This document shows, piece after piece, positions 24,250-35,334 of a DNA stretch of 64,000 nt. Source of the DNA: Zygnema cylindricum. Taxonomy: Eukaryota > Streptophyta > Zygnematophyceae > Zygnematales > Zygnemataceae. The notes beneath the pieces are model-generated. The model made no database searches and was not told the origin of the DNA. It saw nothing but the letters and a program-made list of their open reading frames with translations. The stretch spans positions 555,481 through 619,480 of the forward strand of contig JBBHKE010002445.1 of assembly GCA_037447655.1 (NCBI GenBank). Reading direction: 5' to 3'. Each line of letters starts with the position of its first letter. The stretch's first letter is position 1. Both the position numbers and the translations under genes were made by a program.

Positions 24250-24832
24250 AGCAGCATTTCCACCCATGACCAGTTTATTGACAATTTAGGCAATTGTACA
24301 GAAAAACTCTGTCATCCGCCCCCATGGCTGGTTTTGATGTGCTATCAGCCACCTGTTTTCCCTTAAGCTTCCGCAAAGCTTGAAGTTTAGTTTGTTCCTC
24401 ATTGTTCAAGGGTGTTTCCTTGGTGAATCCTATAAAATTCATTCTAGCCTTGTCGGTTATAGCTTTCTCACTTACTTTGTTGTGAAATAAGTGGTCCTAC
24501 AACTTCATGGCAACCAGTGAGATGTCCTTGGCCGAGGGATTGATATCATGGATTGACTAGCTTGCAATCTAATTCTCCAAAGCAGCCCGCCCTGTGGGTC
24601 CGAACGAATTTTGGATAGCAATGTAATATTTAGTGGCCATGGCTAGTAGATTGATAGTTGAAAGTTTGGTCTTCTGACAGAGGGTGAAATAAGGGTTGAA
24701 AAGAGTTTGCGGAGTCTCCTTTTTTAAGCACTTGAATTCTTTGAATTCCTTGATTGCATACTCATTTCTCTCGGTGTTGAGAAGTCTCCATGCGTCCAGA
24801 AGTGTTGTGCAATGGGTAGGGTTGGCGACCAT
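24250..24832 (-). pseudogene. retroelement gag relic, copy 2
   Basis: Identical to the relic at 16020-16602, including the stop inside the zinc knuckle. Confidence 0.5.
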
Positions 24833-24861
24833 CCTGGTGGCAGTCTGGGGCGCTCGGACTG

Positions 24862-25849
24862 TGTTAAAATTGCTAGATTTATAGAGTATTTTCTAGGTCC
24901 AAATATATTAGTATAAAATGAAAAAAAAGGGCGGACTGCCTGCCTCCACCTCCTCTCTCTAGCCACTATATTTGTTGTAGTTACTGAAAGATAGAGAGGA
25001 TGGTTGAACAATGGCTGCCTTAGTTCAATAGGCAGGACTAAAGAGTGACTTATGTCACTCTCAACAAAAGGTAAAGTCCGGTAGGACTCGAACCTCAGAC
25101 CGGTAGAGAACGCCGTAGACGTTAGCTCTAACCAGTCTGTTGTAGAAGTATGTTAAGTTACATAGGGTGTGATTTGTACTTATAGTGTGTTACGTCCTCT
25201 AAACCGATTAACAAAAAATTGAACATAAAGACATAGAACTATTAAAATACGATGCAAAAAGAATGAATTGAACATTTTTTTCGACGGATGAGATTTCATT
25301 TTGGTTTTTATCCAACGGCGCACATCATCGCAAAGATCCCTGAGTGGTCACTTTGGCTTTTTGTGACGTGGCATGACCTGGCGCCACGTGGAGAGATATT
25401 ATTTGGGCTCGGGAATTTTGAGGAACTTACGGACCAGTAAAATGAGGGCACGCGTCCACGTAATAGCCTTGTCGTACATTGGACGTACAAAAGGTACACC
25501 GCCAGTACTACTTTTAAGTGCAGTACTGTAATATAACTGGTGCGTCCTTCAGTAGATAGGAGTTATTAGAGAGAATCAAGACTTATTGTTTTTTGGAAAT
25601 ACTGTCACCTCTCCCTTTGAGGGTTGTTATAAAATAGGCATCTTTGCCACCCCATAACATATCGGTTGGTTGGTCGTTTTTAGTGATTCTTTTTGCTACC
25701 GACTCAAAGGAGTGTAGGCTCCACAGGGGTGCAATTAAACTATTACTTTGCCTTCTTGGGCAGCAGTGGTTGTGGCATGAAGTGGGTTAGTTAAAAACAA
25801 TCTAGAGGCTTCCTAAACTCTGTAGTCCAATGGAGGACACATAATTGCA
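24862..25849 (+). repeat. LTR-A, 5' LTR, copy 2
   Basis: Identical to 16632-17619, with the same hairpin (25043-25060), antisense tRNA-like B-box (25084-25094) and G-box. The primer-binding site GGTTGTGGGCCCACC follows at 25850-25864. Confidence 0.9.
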
Positions 25850-25869
25850 GGTTGTGGGCCCACCCTCTA

Positions 25870-27080
25870 GGGTGCTCACCTTCAATGGATTTAAGTTCAT
25901 CTATTAGGAAGCCATGATGATGGGGGCTTTGTGCGAAAATCGATACTGGGGTATCGTCATTGGACAAGTGAAACATCCACCTTCGGGAACTCCACCACGA
26001 TTTGTAAGAGTAAGGTTTCATGCGGCAGCGACTGCTTCAGCGTAGGAGGCACATGATGGGGAAAGCAGTGTGTCCGAAAAGGAGAAAGGGAAGGAGACGC
26101 CCCTCACTATTATTGCCAAGGCACCGAGAGCGGCGGTTGTGAAGACTGCGGAGAACGATACTCAAATGTGGGAAGACGTAAACATGACTGCCAACAACTT
26201 CATTCTAAGATACAACACTCAAGCTTTTGACACCCCTCACCTTCACATTTACAAGGCCGAGGAGTTGTGGGTGAGTATGGTGGAGATCTATAGAGCAGGT
26301 ACTATTCAGGAGCTCCAATTGGTTGAGCAAAAGCTAGTGAGTTACACTTAGAAAGGAGGAAAGATGTTAGATTACTGTAATGATCTCTCTTGTTAGTATA
26401 TAGAGATGGAAAGTGCCGGGTGGATAGGTACAATGAAGATGAAAGTTATCACTCTCATCATGAAATTACCAAACGAGTACAAGATCATAGTGTACCGAGT
26501 ACAGGAAATGATTGATAGTTTATAGAAGTGGAATACACTAGTTTGGATGATACTTGTGCAGGAAAACACAATGGAGATTAGGAGAGGAGGAAAGAGCATT
26601 CAAGCTCTAACTGTAGGAGGGGACTGATGGGGGAAGGACCTGAAGAAACCGTACAAAGGGGAAAGGGATCACTCTGGAGAACCGTGGCCTCCAAACGTTC
26701 TTTGTCATTTCTACAAAAAGCCGGACACATCATAGCAGATTGTGTCAAGCTGTTGGAGCTGAGGCTCCAAGAGAGCGGAGCTGAGGCTCCAAGAGAGCCG
26801 TGCAGGGAATTCTTCTGGAGGGAAGAAGAAGGCACTTGTGGTCACAAAAGTGAAAGGAGAAACTAAAGACGAGTCATCCAAGGAGGAGGAAGGGAAGCTT
26901 CTTCTTGACGAGAGTCTGGAGGAGAAGGAGATCCCTCGGAAACACAAAAGTGCGCTCAAAGCAATTTGGGAAGCTCCACAAGAAGGATGGATTATCGAAT
27001 CAGGTGCATCCATGCATATGTGTTATGATAAGCATCTCTTTACTAACCAAAGAAAAATCCCTACTGCAGAGATAGACTAG
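25870..27080 (+). pseudogene. copia gag-protease fragment
   Basis: The gag part equals copy 1. Beyond 26847 the frame continues through an acidic/lysine-rich linker (26850-26960) into WIIESGASMHMCYDKHLF (about 26989-27042). This is the copia aspartic protease motif, with the usual D-S-G-A altered to E-S-G-A at the catalytic Asp. It ends at a TAG (27078-27080), after which another LTR-A begins. RT and integrase are absent. Confidence 0.82.
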
Positions 27081-27110
27081 GGAGATGGGAAAGTGGTTGT
27101 AAAAAATAAT

Positions 27111-27960
27111 TGTTCTTTGATTTTTTTCTAGGTCTAAAATGAGTTGTAGAAAAGAGGTAATAAATATTTCACTTCTCCATTTAAGTTATACTTTAAAGAG
27201 AGAGTGAGGATCAAACGCACGCCATGGCTGCCGCCATATTTAGAAAGTGGCAGATTTTGAAGTAGATGATATTATACCAAAATGTTGCCTACGTCAGGAT
27301 TTGAACCTACGACCTCTAGATTCTCTATATCCGAGCGCCTTAACCATTAAAGCGCTACGAAACGATACACGTAACGGATTTCAAAGATATATAAACATTA
27401 ACAAAACGGCTAATTAACACAAAATTAACGACGAAGAGGAACAATTCATGCACATACGCGAATCTGAACCGTGTAAAATATGTTTTGATCCGACGGCCAA
27501 CATTGTAGCCGCCACTTGAAGTGAGCTTTTGGCGGCATTCGGAGATAGCGTCACGCGGTGCCACGTAAGGCCGCATTATTTGATACCGGAGAAGATGGGA
27601 GGAGGAACCATGGCTCTTGATTTGAGAGGTGTTTCTTTGTAGACTATGTCGTACAATAGATGTACAATAAGTATATCGCCCATTGTACCTTCTTGTACTA
27701 TATAGTGTTCCTATTAGTCTAGGGTTTATTTGTAGGTAGTCGTGATTAGGCAGACCAAGACTTCGTGATATTTAGGTACCTCTCTCTAAGAGAGCTTGTA
27801 AATATAAAGGTCATCATTGACCAGCCATAACTTACTGCTCAAGGGAGCAAATTCGGAGATTCATTTTGCTAACGACTCAAGGGACTCTTGCCTTCATTAG
27901 GGTGAAAGTGGTTAGATTATTTGTTTGTCACGGTGACTGTTATTCTTGCTAATTCTTGCT
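27111..27960 (+). repeat. LTR-A copy, diverged
   Basis: It starts TGTTCTTTGATTTTTTTC. It has an antisense tRNA-like module with consensus B-box GGTTCAAATCC (minus strand, 27297-27307) and D-arm-like ATGGTTAAGGC, a 3' part with GACTCAAGGGA, and a degraded G-box. The 3' end is not clean because the next copy begins within it. Confidence 0.7.
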
Positions 27961-27974
27961 AACTGACTTGTTAA

Positions 27975-28790
27975 GATTGGTAGATAACCAAAATGCTGCC
28001 TTTAGCAGGATTTGAACCTGGGTCTACGGAGTACAATGTAGACGTACGCCTTATCCACTTAGGCGATAACAAAACGATACACGTATATGGCTCGGTTATT
28101 AATTAAAGTGTTATCGAAACGTCACTTTGACTTAAACAGACCAAAATTGACAAAAAGGCATCTATAATCAAACGGCGCTCGCGGACGAGAATCTAACCGT
28201 GTAAAATATATGATAAGAAGGCATTCGTCGCCCCCGACGAACCCGAATGAATCTTAGGCGACTTCCAACAGCGCGACGCGCCTTACCACGTGGCGACACA
28301 CCATTGGACGTCGGGAAAGATGGGAGGAGGAACAATGGCTTCAAAGTTGACAAGTGTCAACCAAAAGGCCATGTTGTACAATGGTCGTACAAGAAGTACA
28401 ATCGCCCACTGTACCTTCTTGTACTATACACTCTTTTGATTGGCCTAAGGTAGAGTAGTAGGTAGTTATGAGTAGGAGTTAAGGGACTTAGCGTATTTGA
28501 GGCGCCTCTCTCTAGGTGACCTTTTGTATTTATAGGCCATCTTTGGCCAGCCATAACTTACTGTTCAAGGGAGCAAATTCAGTGATTCTTTTTGCGTTTA
28601 ACTCAAGGGAGTCTTGTCCTCTCACGGGTGAGGGTCGTCAGAATATTTGTTTGCCTGGGCGGCACTTATTGAGTGAGAAAGTGAAAGTGGCAAATATTAT
28701 CTTAGAGGCTTTACATAGGCTGCTAATTTTGTGGGTTAATGCAGACCACAAAATTTTAGTTTTCATATTTTTTGGAGAAATCGCCATCGA
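27975..28790 (+). repeat. LTR-A copy lacking its first ~150 bp
   Basis: It begins in the region just before the tRNA-like module. On the minus strand this module reads GCCTAAGTGGATAAGGCG (D-arm-like) and GCAGGTTCAAATCCTGC-like (T arm, 28008-28018 core). A G-box lies at 28287-28292 and TATTTATAGG near 28527. It is 5' truncated in tandem with the previous copy. Confidence 0.72.
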
Positions 28791-28799
28791 ATGATTGTC

Positions 28800-29390
28800 T
28801 GCCAAGTGGCATTGAATGTGCTTTCGACCATTAATCGCCAAAGCGTGCATTCCGCGATCTCAGTCGTACATCGACTGTCTGATTTCAACCGGTTTTCAAT
28901 CATAGCCGTCATAAATAATTGCGCGGTATTTGTTTCACATTTGAAACAAATGCAAGATATCCTTTTTGAGACATTCTACAACCCGTACAATACAAACTTT
29001 ATCTATGTCCTAATTTACCGTTAAATGAATTAGTCTACATGTTAACATTTATATATTTAACAAACCCTATAGCATTTAGCACTGGTCCTAGACTAATAAG
29101 TTAAAGCTACCAGTTACCGGCAACTTCACAGACGGTAGGTACCACGATCAAATCATGGGTCCGTCAAGTTACTTTTTAGTAAACCTACCAAAATTTTGCC
29201 TTTCTTCCTCTCAATTGCAAAGGCAGCCATGGGAATAGCTCCCTCTCAAACTTTCAATGACAGCGACAAGTGTAGGAGTTGAAAAGAGGAGTTAGAGGTA
29301 GACTGCCTTTGCTTCTTTTATGCACTTTATCTTTATAAGTTTAAAAATAGAAATAAAAAAAAGAACCTTTAGTTTCTATAGTATCCCGGT
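28800..29390 (-). repeat. LTR-A copy in reverse orientation, partial
   Basis: On the minus strand from about 29388 it reads TATAGAAACTAAAGG, then a GGCAGTCTACCTCTAACTCC segment and CCATGGCTGCC, matching the 5' third of LTR-A at 21431. The tRNA-like module therefore lies on the plus strand here (about 29094-29165), with a degraded B-box GATCAAATCAT. The remainder is lost near the junction with the previous LTR. Confidence 0.65.
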
Positions 29391-31589
29391 CTTGAGATTT
29401 CAACTTGTTCACTAATTGATGAGAACTGCTCAATACCCCTGTTAATTCCTTTATATCCACAACTGAAACCTCTGGATTGGTGGGTTGGGTCTACCACAGC
29501 CCTCCGAAAAGACCGACTGGTGGTACTGCTGGAGGAGGCTCCCTGGTTGAGACCTGTACTGGAGGAGGAGAAGTTTCCTCGTTAGGAATAGGGGCGAACC
29601 TCCATTTAATGTCACAATGGTCAAACCTCTTCCCCTTCTAGGGATCTTCGGATTCCCTCTTGCTCGTCCCTTCCCTGTACAGGATCAAGAAGTGGTACGG
29701 CCCCAAGACTGTCTGCTGGTAGAAGTGTCTTGGGAGAAAGAGGGATGAGGGCGTGGAGAAGGAGCCCTCCTAGGCCGGTCCTGCATGGACTGAAGGAAAT
29801 ACTTTTGGAGGAGCTACTCAATATTTCCAATATCTCCCCCAACGGTCAAACTACCCCGGCTTGATCTGACCAAGCCACCCTCTGCGCCAACTCCTTCTTC
29901 ACCTTTAACTCATGCAAGTTGTGAAGAGCAAGGAGTTCCTTCGGACCTGGCCAACGAGGATCTGCCAAAATCTCGGGGTCGATAGGAATCTTGGTTTTGG
30001 AAACCTCGGATCACGCATGGAATCCGACCTCCGGAAGGTGACCGTGGACTGGCTCCCTATGGGCCAACCTATTTTGGCGCGAGGTAGGAGACACTTTATT
30101 CTTCTCCTTGGCTTGGGCCCTTGCACCCTCGGCCAAAGATGGAAATTGCTCGAGGGTTAGGTTGGGTGGAGGTGGAGGAACGAGTTCCTCGGTTGGTTCC
30201 TAAAGTGGAGAATCAAACACGGATTACCCTGGGGCCGATTCCTCGGACATTTAAGAATCTTCCCCCTATATGAAAACCTCTGGACTACCTTTCCCTTCCG
30301 ACCCGATGCGTGATGATCCCCTTTCTTGAGCTTCTCCCCCCCCCTATTGGGTGATGGTAGCGAGGAAGAACTTAAAAGAAATGGAAACAAAATTCCATTC
30401 TCCAAAGATATATACGAAAGTCAAAAGCTCCTATCCCTCCTAATCCGAGGGGACAGGTTGCTTTTATATTACCGTGCTCATCCGCTGAAAGTCTAACAAA
30501 CGCTCCCTCAAAACCCAATGTTCTGATCCAAGAGGTTCTAGCAGCCTCCTCCAGCTAAAACGTCGCCGAAGCCAATAAGAATTACCAAAGGGAACCCAAA
30601 TGAACTCCCACGCAAAAATGAAGGAAATAAACAGAATTGGTCGTTTCAGATTTAACAATATCACCTTGCCCCAAAAAAGAGAATAAAAGATAGAATTAAA
30701 GATGATAGCTAAGCAAGCTCAACGTACCTCGGAGAGCAACGATGACAAAGATAGAAGACGAAATCTCTCTTGATGGCACCGAATACAGGTAAGATCTTCC
30801 TTCACCCCTTGGTTTCTGCAGCTCCAAACCGACAAAACTCTTCTCGGTTTCAACACTAAAAAGTTCAAATCGCCCAAAGGAAGGATAGTGCCAACTACCC
30901 GCTCGAACTACGATCTCCACAAAAGACAATTTCAAAACCAAGATGGTAATAGAGTCACACACACACACAAAATAAAGATTCTCCAACAGAAGGTTTGCTT
31001 GGAATTTCTTCGGGTTTCTCAAGTGAGACAGTATTTGAAAAGCAACCTGTCTCCTTTGGACCCAAGTGCCTTATAGATCAAAGTTTTGCCCACTTTCACG
31101 TCCAAAAGGTCAACGCTATTGAATTATTCAATGAGCGAAGAGCAAGTGCTATGGAACTAACATAAGACAAAATAATCCATACCACACTTGGGCTAAAAAG
31201 TTATACTTCCGACTGCGGCTAGATCCGCTGCCGAAAGTCAAAATTCGTTCCACTATCATAATACAAACTACTGAAAATGACACAAAAACGCCAAACTTTG
31301 ACCTAATGTATTAATGGACCGAAAGTCATTTGGACTTGAACTGAATTCCTACTGACTTTTAACAGCAAAACCTATATGACAATCCAAAAAGTTAAGTGGC
31401 GTTCCACAATGTACCCCCCACTAGGGCTGGTGGCACCAGGTCCCATGTAACGAAATGGCAATTTGAGGCGAAAAAACTCCGTCGTCCGGCTTCCATTAGG
31501 CGCGAAAAAAAGTGCGTCCCGCTCAGTTTAGGAAATACAAGAATATGGTCCAGCTTAGTGCACTCCCTTCTCCCTACACTGGTGACCAT
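29391..31589. other. unassigned interval with short ORFs
   Basis: Minus-strand ORFs at 29905-30126, 30157-30405, 30464-30664 and 30696-31022 follow one another but show no family motif. A proline- and glycine-rich composition on the plus strand (29500-30180) resembles a retroelement linker. An ACACACAC microsatellite lies at 30957-30969. I cannot assign a function. Confidence 0.3.
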
Positions 31590-32400
31590 ACAGAGTTGAA
31601 AGGGGCTTGGAAATCATGGGTGAAAGAAGGTGTGCCAACAGCGCACACGAGCTTCACAAGAATGAACTATAGTTATAATCTTGTGTGAAATGCGATTGTA
31701 ACTATTGGGACTGAATAAAGATACTTTTGTTGACCGCGTGATGTGGTATCCCATCAATCTAACTAGGTTAGTCATTTATTCTTATACAATATTGCATATA
31801 GTATTTGTGTCTCGAGATGCATTAAACAAGTTTACGATCATCGAGATGTGATATAATTTTTTTTCCCCTTTCCGATTTTCTTTTGATCTTTGTAGTCTTT
31901 TAAGGGTTTTTTTTCTTTCGTTTGTCCTTTGTAGCCATATGGTTCTTCCATCGCAATTTTTGCAATAATGTTGTTTTTCTCTGGGTATCACGACGACGAC
32001 GTAAACTCGGGCAGTGTATTGATTTCAATGTGGAAATATAGCATCGTAAGTACGGATTAGATTTGGCACAACGACACTAAAACCCGAATCTACGTGAAAC
32101 CAATAATCTACGAAACAATCTACGAAACATAATGACTCCAAACCAACCAAGGCCACACGCTTAACGTAAAGACAAATTAGACGGCTGCGCGACAGATTTG
32201 CAACGGCCGATTACAACTTTGAACTTAACAATCAAATATATGTCAAATGGCCAAAAAATATGGAAGGACTGAAAGACTATACCAGTCTACATAAACTATT
32301 GTATCTTGTAGCATGGTTGCAAAAGTCAAAATTTCAGATATCTGAATCCGACACTTATTTTTTTCAAAGTCTGAACACCCGAATTTCGGTCGGGTTACCG
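31590..32400 (-). repeat. inverted partner of the 5130-6580 repeat
   Basis: Reverse-complement matches include GTGATGTGGTATCCCA, the ATGGTTCTTCCATCG segment and the ACTATTGTATCTTGTAGCA segment. About 800 bp of the first copy's middle are missing. The two copies lie 25 kb apart in opposite orientation. Confidence 0.65.
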
Positions 32401-32519
32401 GATACTCGTTTACTAAAAAAAATGTTTAACCGAAACTCAATTTCTCGCGACTAGCCGTACCCAGATAAGTATAAAGTTAATGGTACAAAGTACAATAATG
32501 TTGAATTGTATGGACACTA

Positions 32520-33085
32520 CACCGTGAATCGTTATTAGCCTTATGTACTCTATATCGGCACCCCCAAATTCTGACATTGATATCTGAAATACAATTATTA
32601 AATCTAGTTTTTCCTTGACGTTAATTAGGGTTGTTGTAAATTAGCGTTAACGGTCATACTGTAATTATTTCATGAATACTGAGGTATATGAAAGGTGTTT
32701 GTTCGTACAACACTGTACTTCGTTACCAAAAATTGTACGAATATCGTAGTTAACTTATTTTGGTTGCATACAGAACTACACTTAGAATAAATGTGGAGTC
32801 GAGTTTGCGAAAAACGCGTTCGCAAACCCAAATTAGAATTGTGGATTAATTACAATAAAAGGACGCGACGTGGTACGGATTGTCAGATTTTGTACTTCTA
32901 CCTGTTTTACTGTATATGTAATGACGGTTTACTGTATATGTAATGACGGCAGATCTCGTGTACCTAAATCAATGTTATGGAGAAATTACAATTAAACATT
33001 AAAAAAAAAAATTGCAATACCCAATAATAACACAAATTAATTATTGACACTAATAATTTCTAAAGGCTTATAACGATTCACGGTG
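32520..33085. mobile_element. TA-MITE, complete (566 bp)
   Basis: The left end CACCGTGAATCGTTATTAG follows TA (32518-32519). The right end, the complement of the same motif (TAACGATTCACGGTG), is followed by TA (33086-33087). The body is non-coding, AT-rich, with internal TTAGCGTTAA repeats. TA duplication suits a Tc1/mariner-type origin. Confidence 0.82.
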
Positions 33086-33092
33086 TACAGTA

Positions 33093-33311
33093 CACTGTCA
33101 ATCGCTATTAGAGTATATAACGCCAATTCGGTGCCCTTTTTTCAAAAAAAAAAAACCTTAAATACAATCCATAATTCTATTTTTTCCATTATTCTAATTA
33201 GGGTTTTATTTCAATTAGCGTTAATAATGGAAGTACACCTCAATGGAAATAGTGTGGCGTACGGAAAGGATGTCCTCCTTGACCATAATTTCCTACCACT
33301 AAGAATAGACT
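33093..33311 (+). mobile_element. TA-MITE, 5' part, cut by LTR-B
   Basis: CACTGTCAATCGCTATTAG follows TA (33091-33092), eight bases after the end of the previous element. The body matches 2761-2940. It lacks a right end because LTR-B sequence begins at 33312. Confidence 0.75.
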
Positions 33312-34207
33312 AATCGTAAGCGTACACCTGAGAGTCAAGCAATCGTAAGCGTACACTTGTCTGCAAATACAACACATAAACACACACAAATTAAACTGTT
33401 GAACCCTAGTTGATTACTTAAATAAGAACTCACTTAATCATCACTAATTTACTAATACGCAAAAAACAAGAATGTGTTGCTACAAATATTTACAAAGGAC
33501 ACACAACATCGTATGTTGAAACATGGTGAATAAGTCAACAAGACACCTCGAATTTGGTCAAAGCATCCGGGACGTCCAAAATATAAATATCGTGATTGAC
33601 GCGGCCGCAAAATCCGGCCTCTAAATGACAGCTTGCTTAGTCACCTGTAGACAAAACCACGTAGTGAACCGACATCGCATAAGTACGGTCCACTTAAAAA
33701 TACGTCATCATTAAAATGCGATCCCTTGAAAATGTCGGCGGACGCCGTCCGCCCTCCAAATGTACCACAAACCACTTGCCGAAATGACATCAAGTCATCC
33801 AAATCAAACCGTACCGTAACCTCGTACTTTGTAATAAATGCCACTGGCCAATTTAAAAAAAAAAGCTGTCCAAAATTGATACGCCGTACCGGCGGCGTCT
33901 TTTTCATTAATGCGCCTGTCGTATTATGATTCGTACGGGCGGCGTACGTTTTCAAGCACTTCGAATATTTCAAGTTGGATCGCTTCGCGATCCGCCGTCC
34001 ATTTCTATTACGCATTCTGCGCCACTCGATTAATCTTTTACGTCCCTTTAAATTTATCCGTACATTTACTCCCCCAAATCAATGAAATCACGCAAACCTC
34101 CACGCTACACTTGGTGAACATGTATGCACTTAAAAACCGCGTACACATGAAATATCGCAAACGCACAAAACGACAAGTACGCACGAAACTAAATCTTCAA
34201 AAACAAC
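33312..34207 (-). repeat. LTR-B, minus orientation
   Basis: On the minus strand it starts TGTTGTTTTTGAAG at 34207, preceded by a polypurine tract (complement of CTCCCCCGAAAA, 34208-34219). The hairpin is perfect at 33977-33993, and the internal CTCCCCC motif lies near 34070. The AATCGTAAGCGTACAC direct repeat sits at the left edge. Confidence 0.78.
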
Positions 34208-35334
34208 ACTCCCCCGAAAATTTAGTTTCGTGCATCCATGGCGCCACGTCATCAGCTGTCATCAATATCACGGGCTGTCACACATGCCTCCTGCAACTGC
34301 CACCTCCAGCTGAATCCGCCAACTGCCTCCGACCAATTTTCCCCCTTGTTCCACTACTGCTTCCGCTGCCTCCATAAATCTTTCCACATTTTATAATTTT
34401 ATTTTTTTCTATTACAACAATTTTTCTTTCTACCATAATCTAAACCTCAATCTTACTTTCCAAAATTCTGTCACAAGTCTAATTTCTACCAAAGTATCAC
34501 ACTAACATATCCCACTCAAATAACTTCTACCTTAACAAAAACAAATCAAAATTCATTTTTTTTTTTATTATTTAATAATCGGATCCCAAATATCCCATTA
34601 AAAATACATAAACCAAAATCTATTTCCCCAGAACAATTTCTACCGAAATAAACCAAAATACAACAAGAAATCCCACATATTCCTCAAACTACCACAACAA
34701 TTTCCAAAAATAAAAATTTTCATTTTTTTCTAAATTTCTCAAACCCCTTTACTTAAACCCACAAATTCTTTAAAAGAAAGCATTATAAGTAATAAAAATA
34801 AATTCCACAAAATTTTGTTTTTTTCTTCTTTCCCAAAAAAAAAAAAACTCCAAATATTTTACATTTCCCAAAACTTCCAACAACTCAAAATAATCTCACA
34901 AATCCCTCTTCCAACAATCATAGATCCACAAAAATTAGGATCTTTCACCAAACGCCAGAACTCCACCTTTCAGATCTCTCCACCGAATGTCAAATCTCCA
35001 ACAAATGGCAAAACTTCCACCTTCCGAATTTCTCCCCTAAATATTGAATCCACACATTCCGAATCGCTCCACCAAAAGTAACTTAGTCTTTGAAATTTTT
35101 CTTTTCACATAAGGTTATACATTTCTCAAAAGTTCACCGTCACTAAGTTAATCCCTTGGGGCGATGCAAGATTAAACTCGGCACATACCAACCATATAAT
35201 AAGGCCGATCTCATGGCTACAGGTGACATGAGTTTGCTTAGTGTGGCTTGATTTGAGTGGAATTGTGAAAGACGGAATTCGAGTAGACTAAACCTTGTGA
35301 TACAAGATAGACTGAACTGCTTGGTGTTTAAGGT
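34208..35334. other. LTR-B element interior and gypsy leader, non-coding
   Basis: 34208-34380 follows the polypurine tract. 34380-35100 is very A/T-rich with pyrimidine strings and short ORFs, similar in composition to 15360-15870 beside the other LTR-B. 35100-35334 precedes the gypsy gag. I could not identify a gypsy LTR or primer-binding site here. Confidence 0.4.

Larger units (their letters stand above)
22491..26847. repeat. duplicated 4.36-kb block, copy 2
   Basis: See copy 1. Here the right edge continues in frame into copia protease sequence, so this copy holds the ancestral junction. Components: LTR-B (minus) 22491-23260, CATAGCAG array 23347-23492, minus gag relic 24250-24832, LTR-A 24862-25849, primer-binding site 25850-25864. 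Its LTR-B hairpin has a two-base change (GGATGCC at 22785), one of the few differences near the junction to perfect identity at 22791. Confidence 0.93.
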
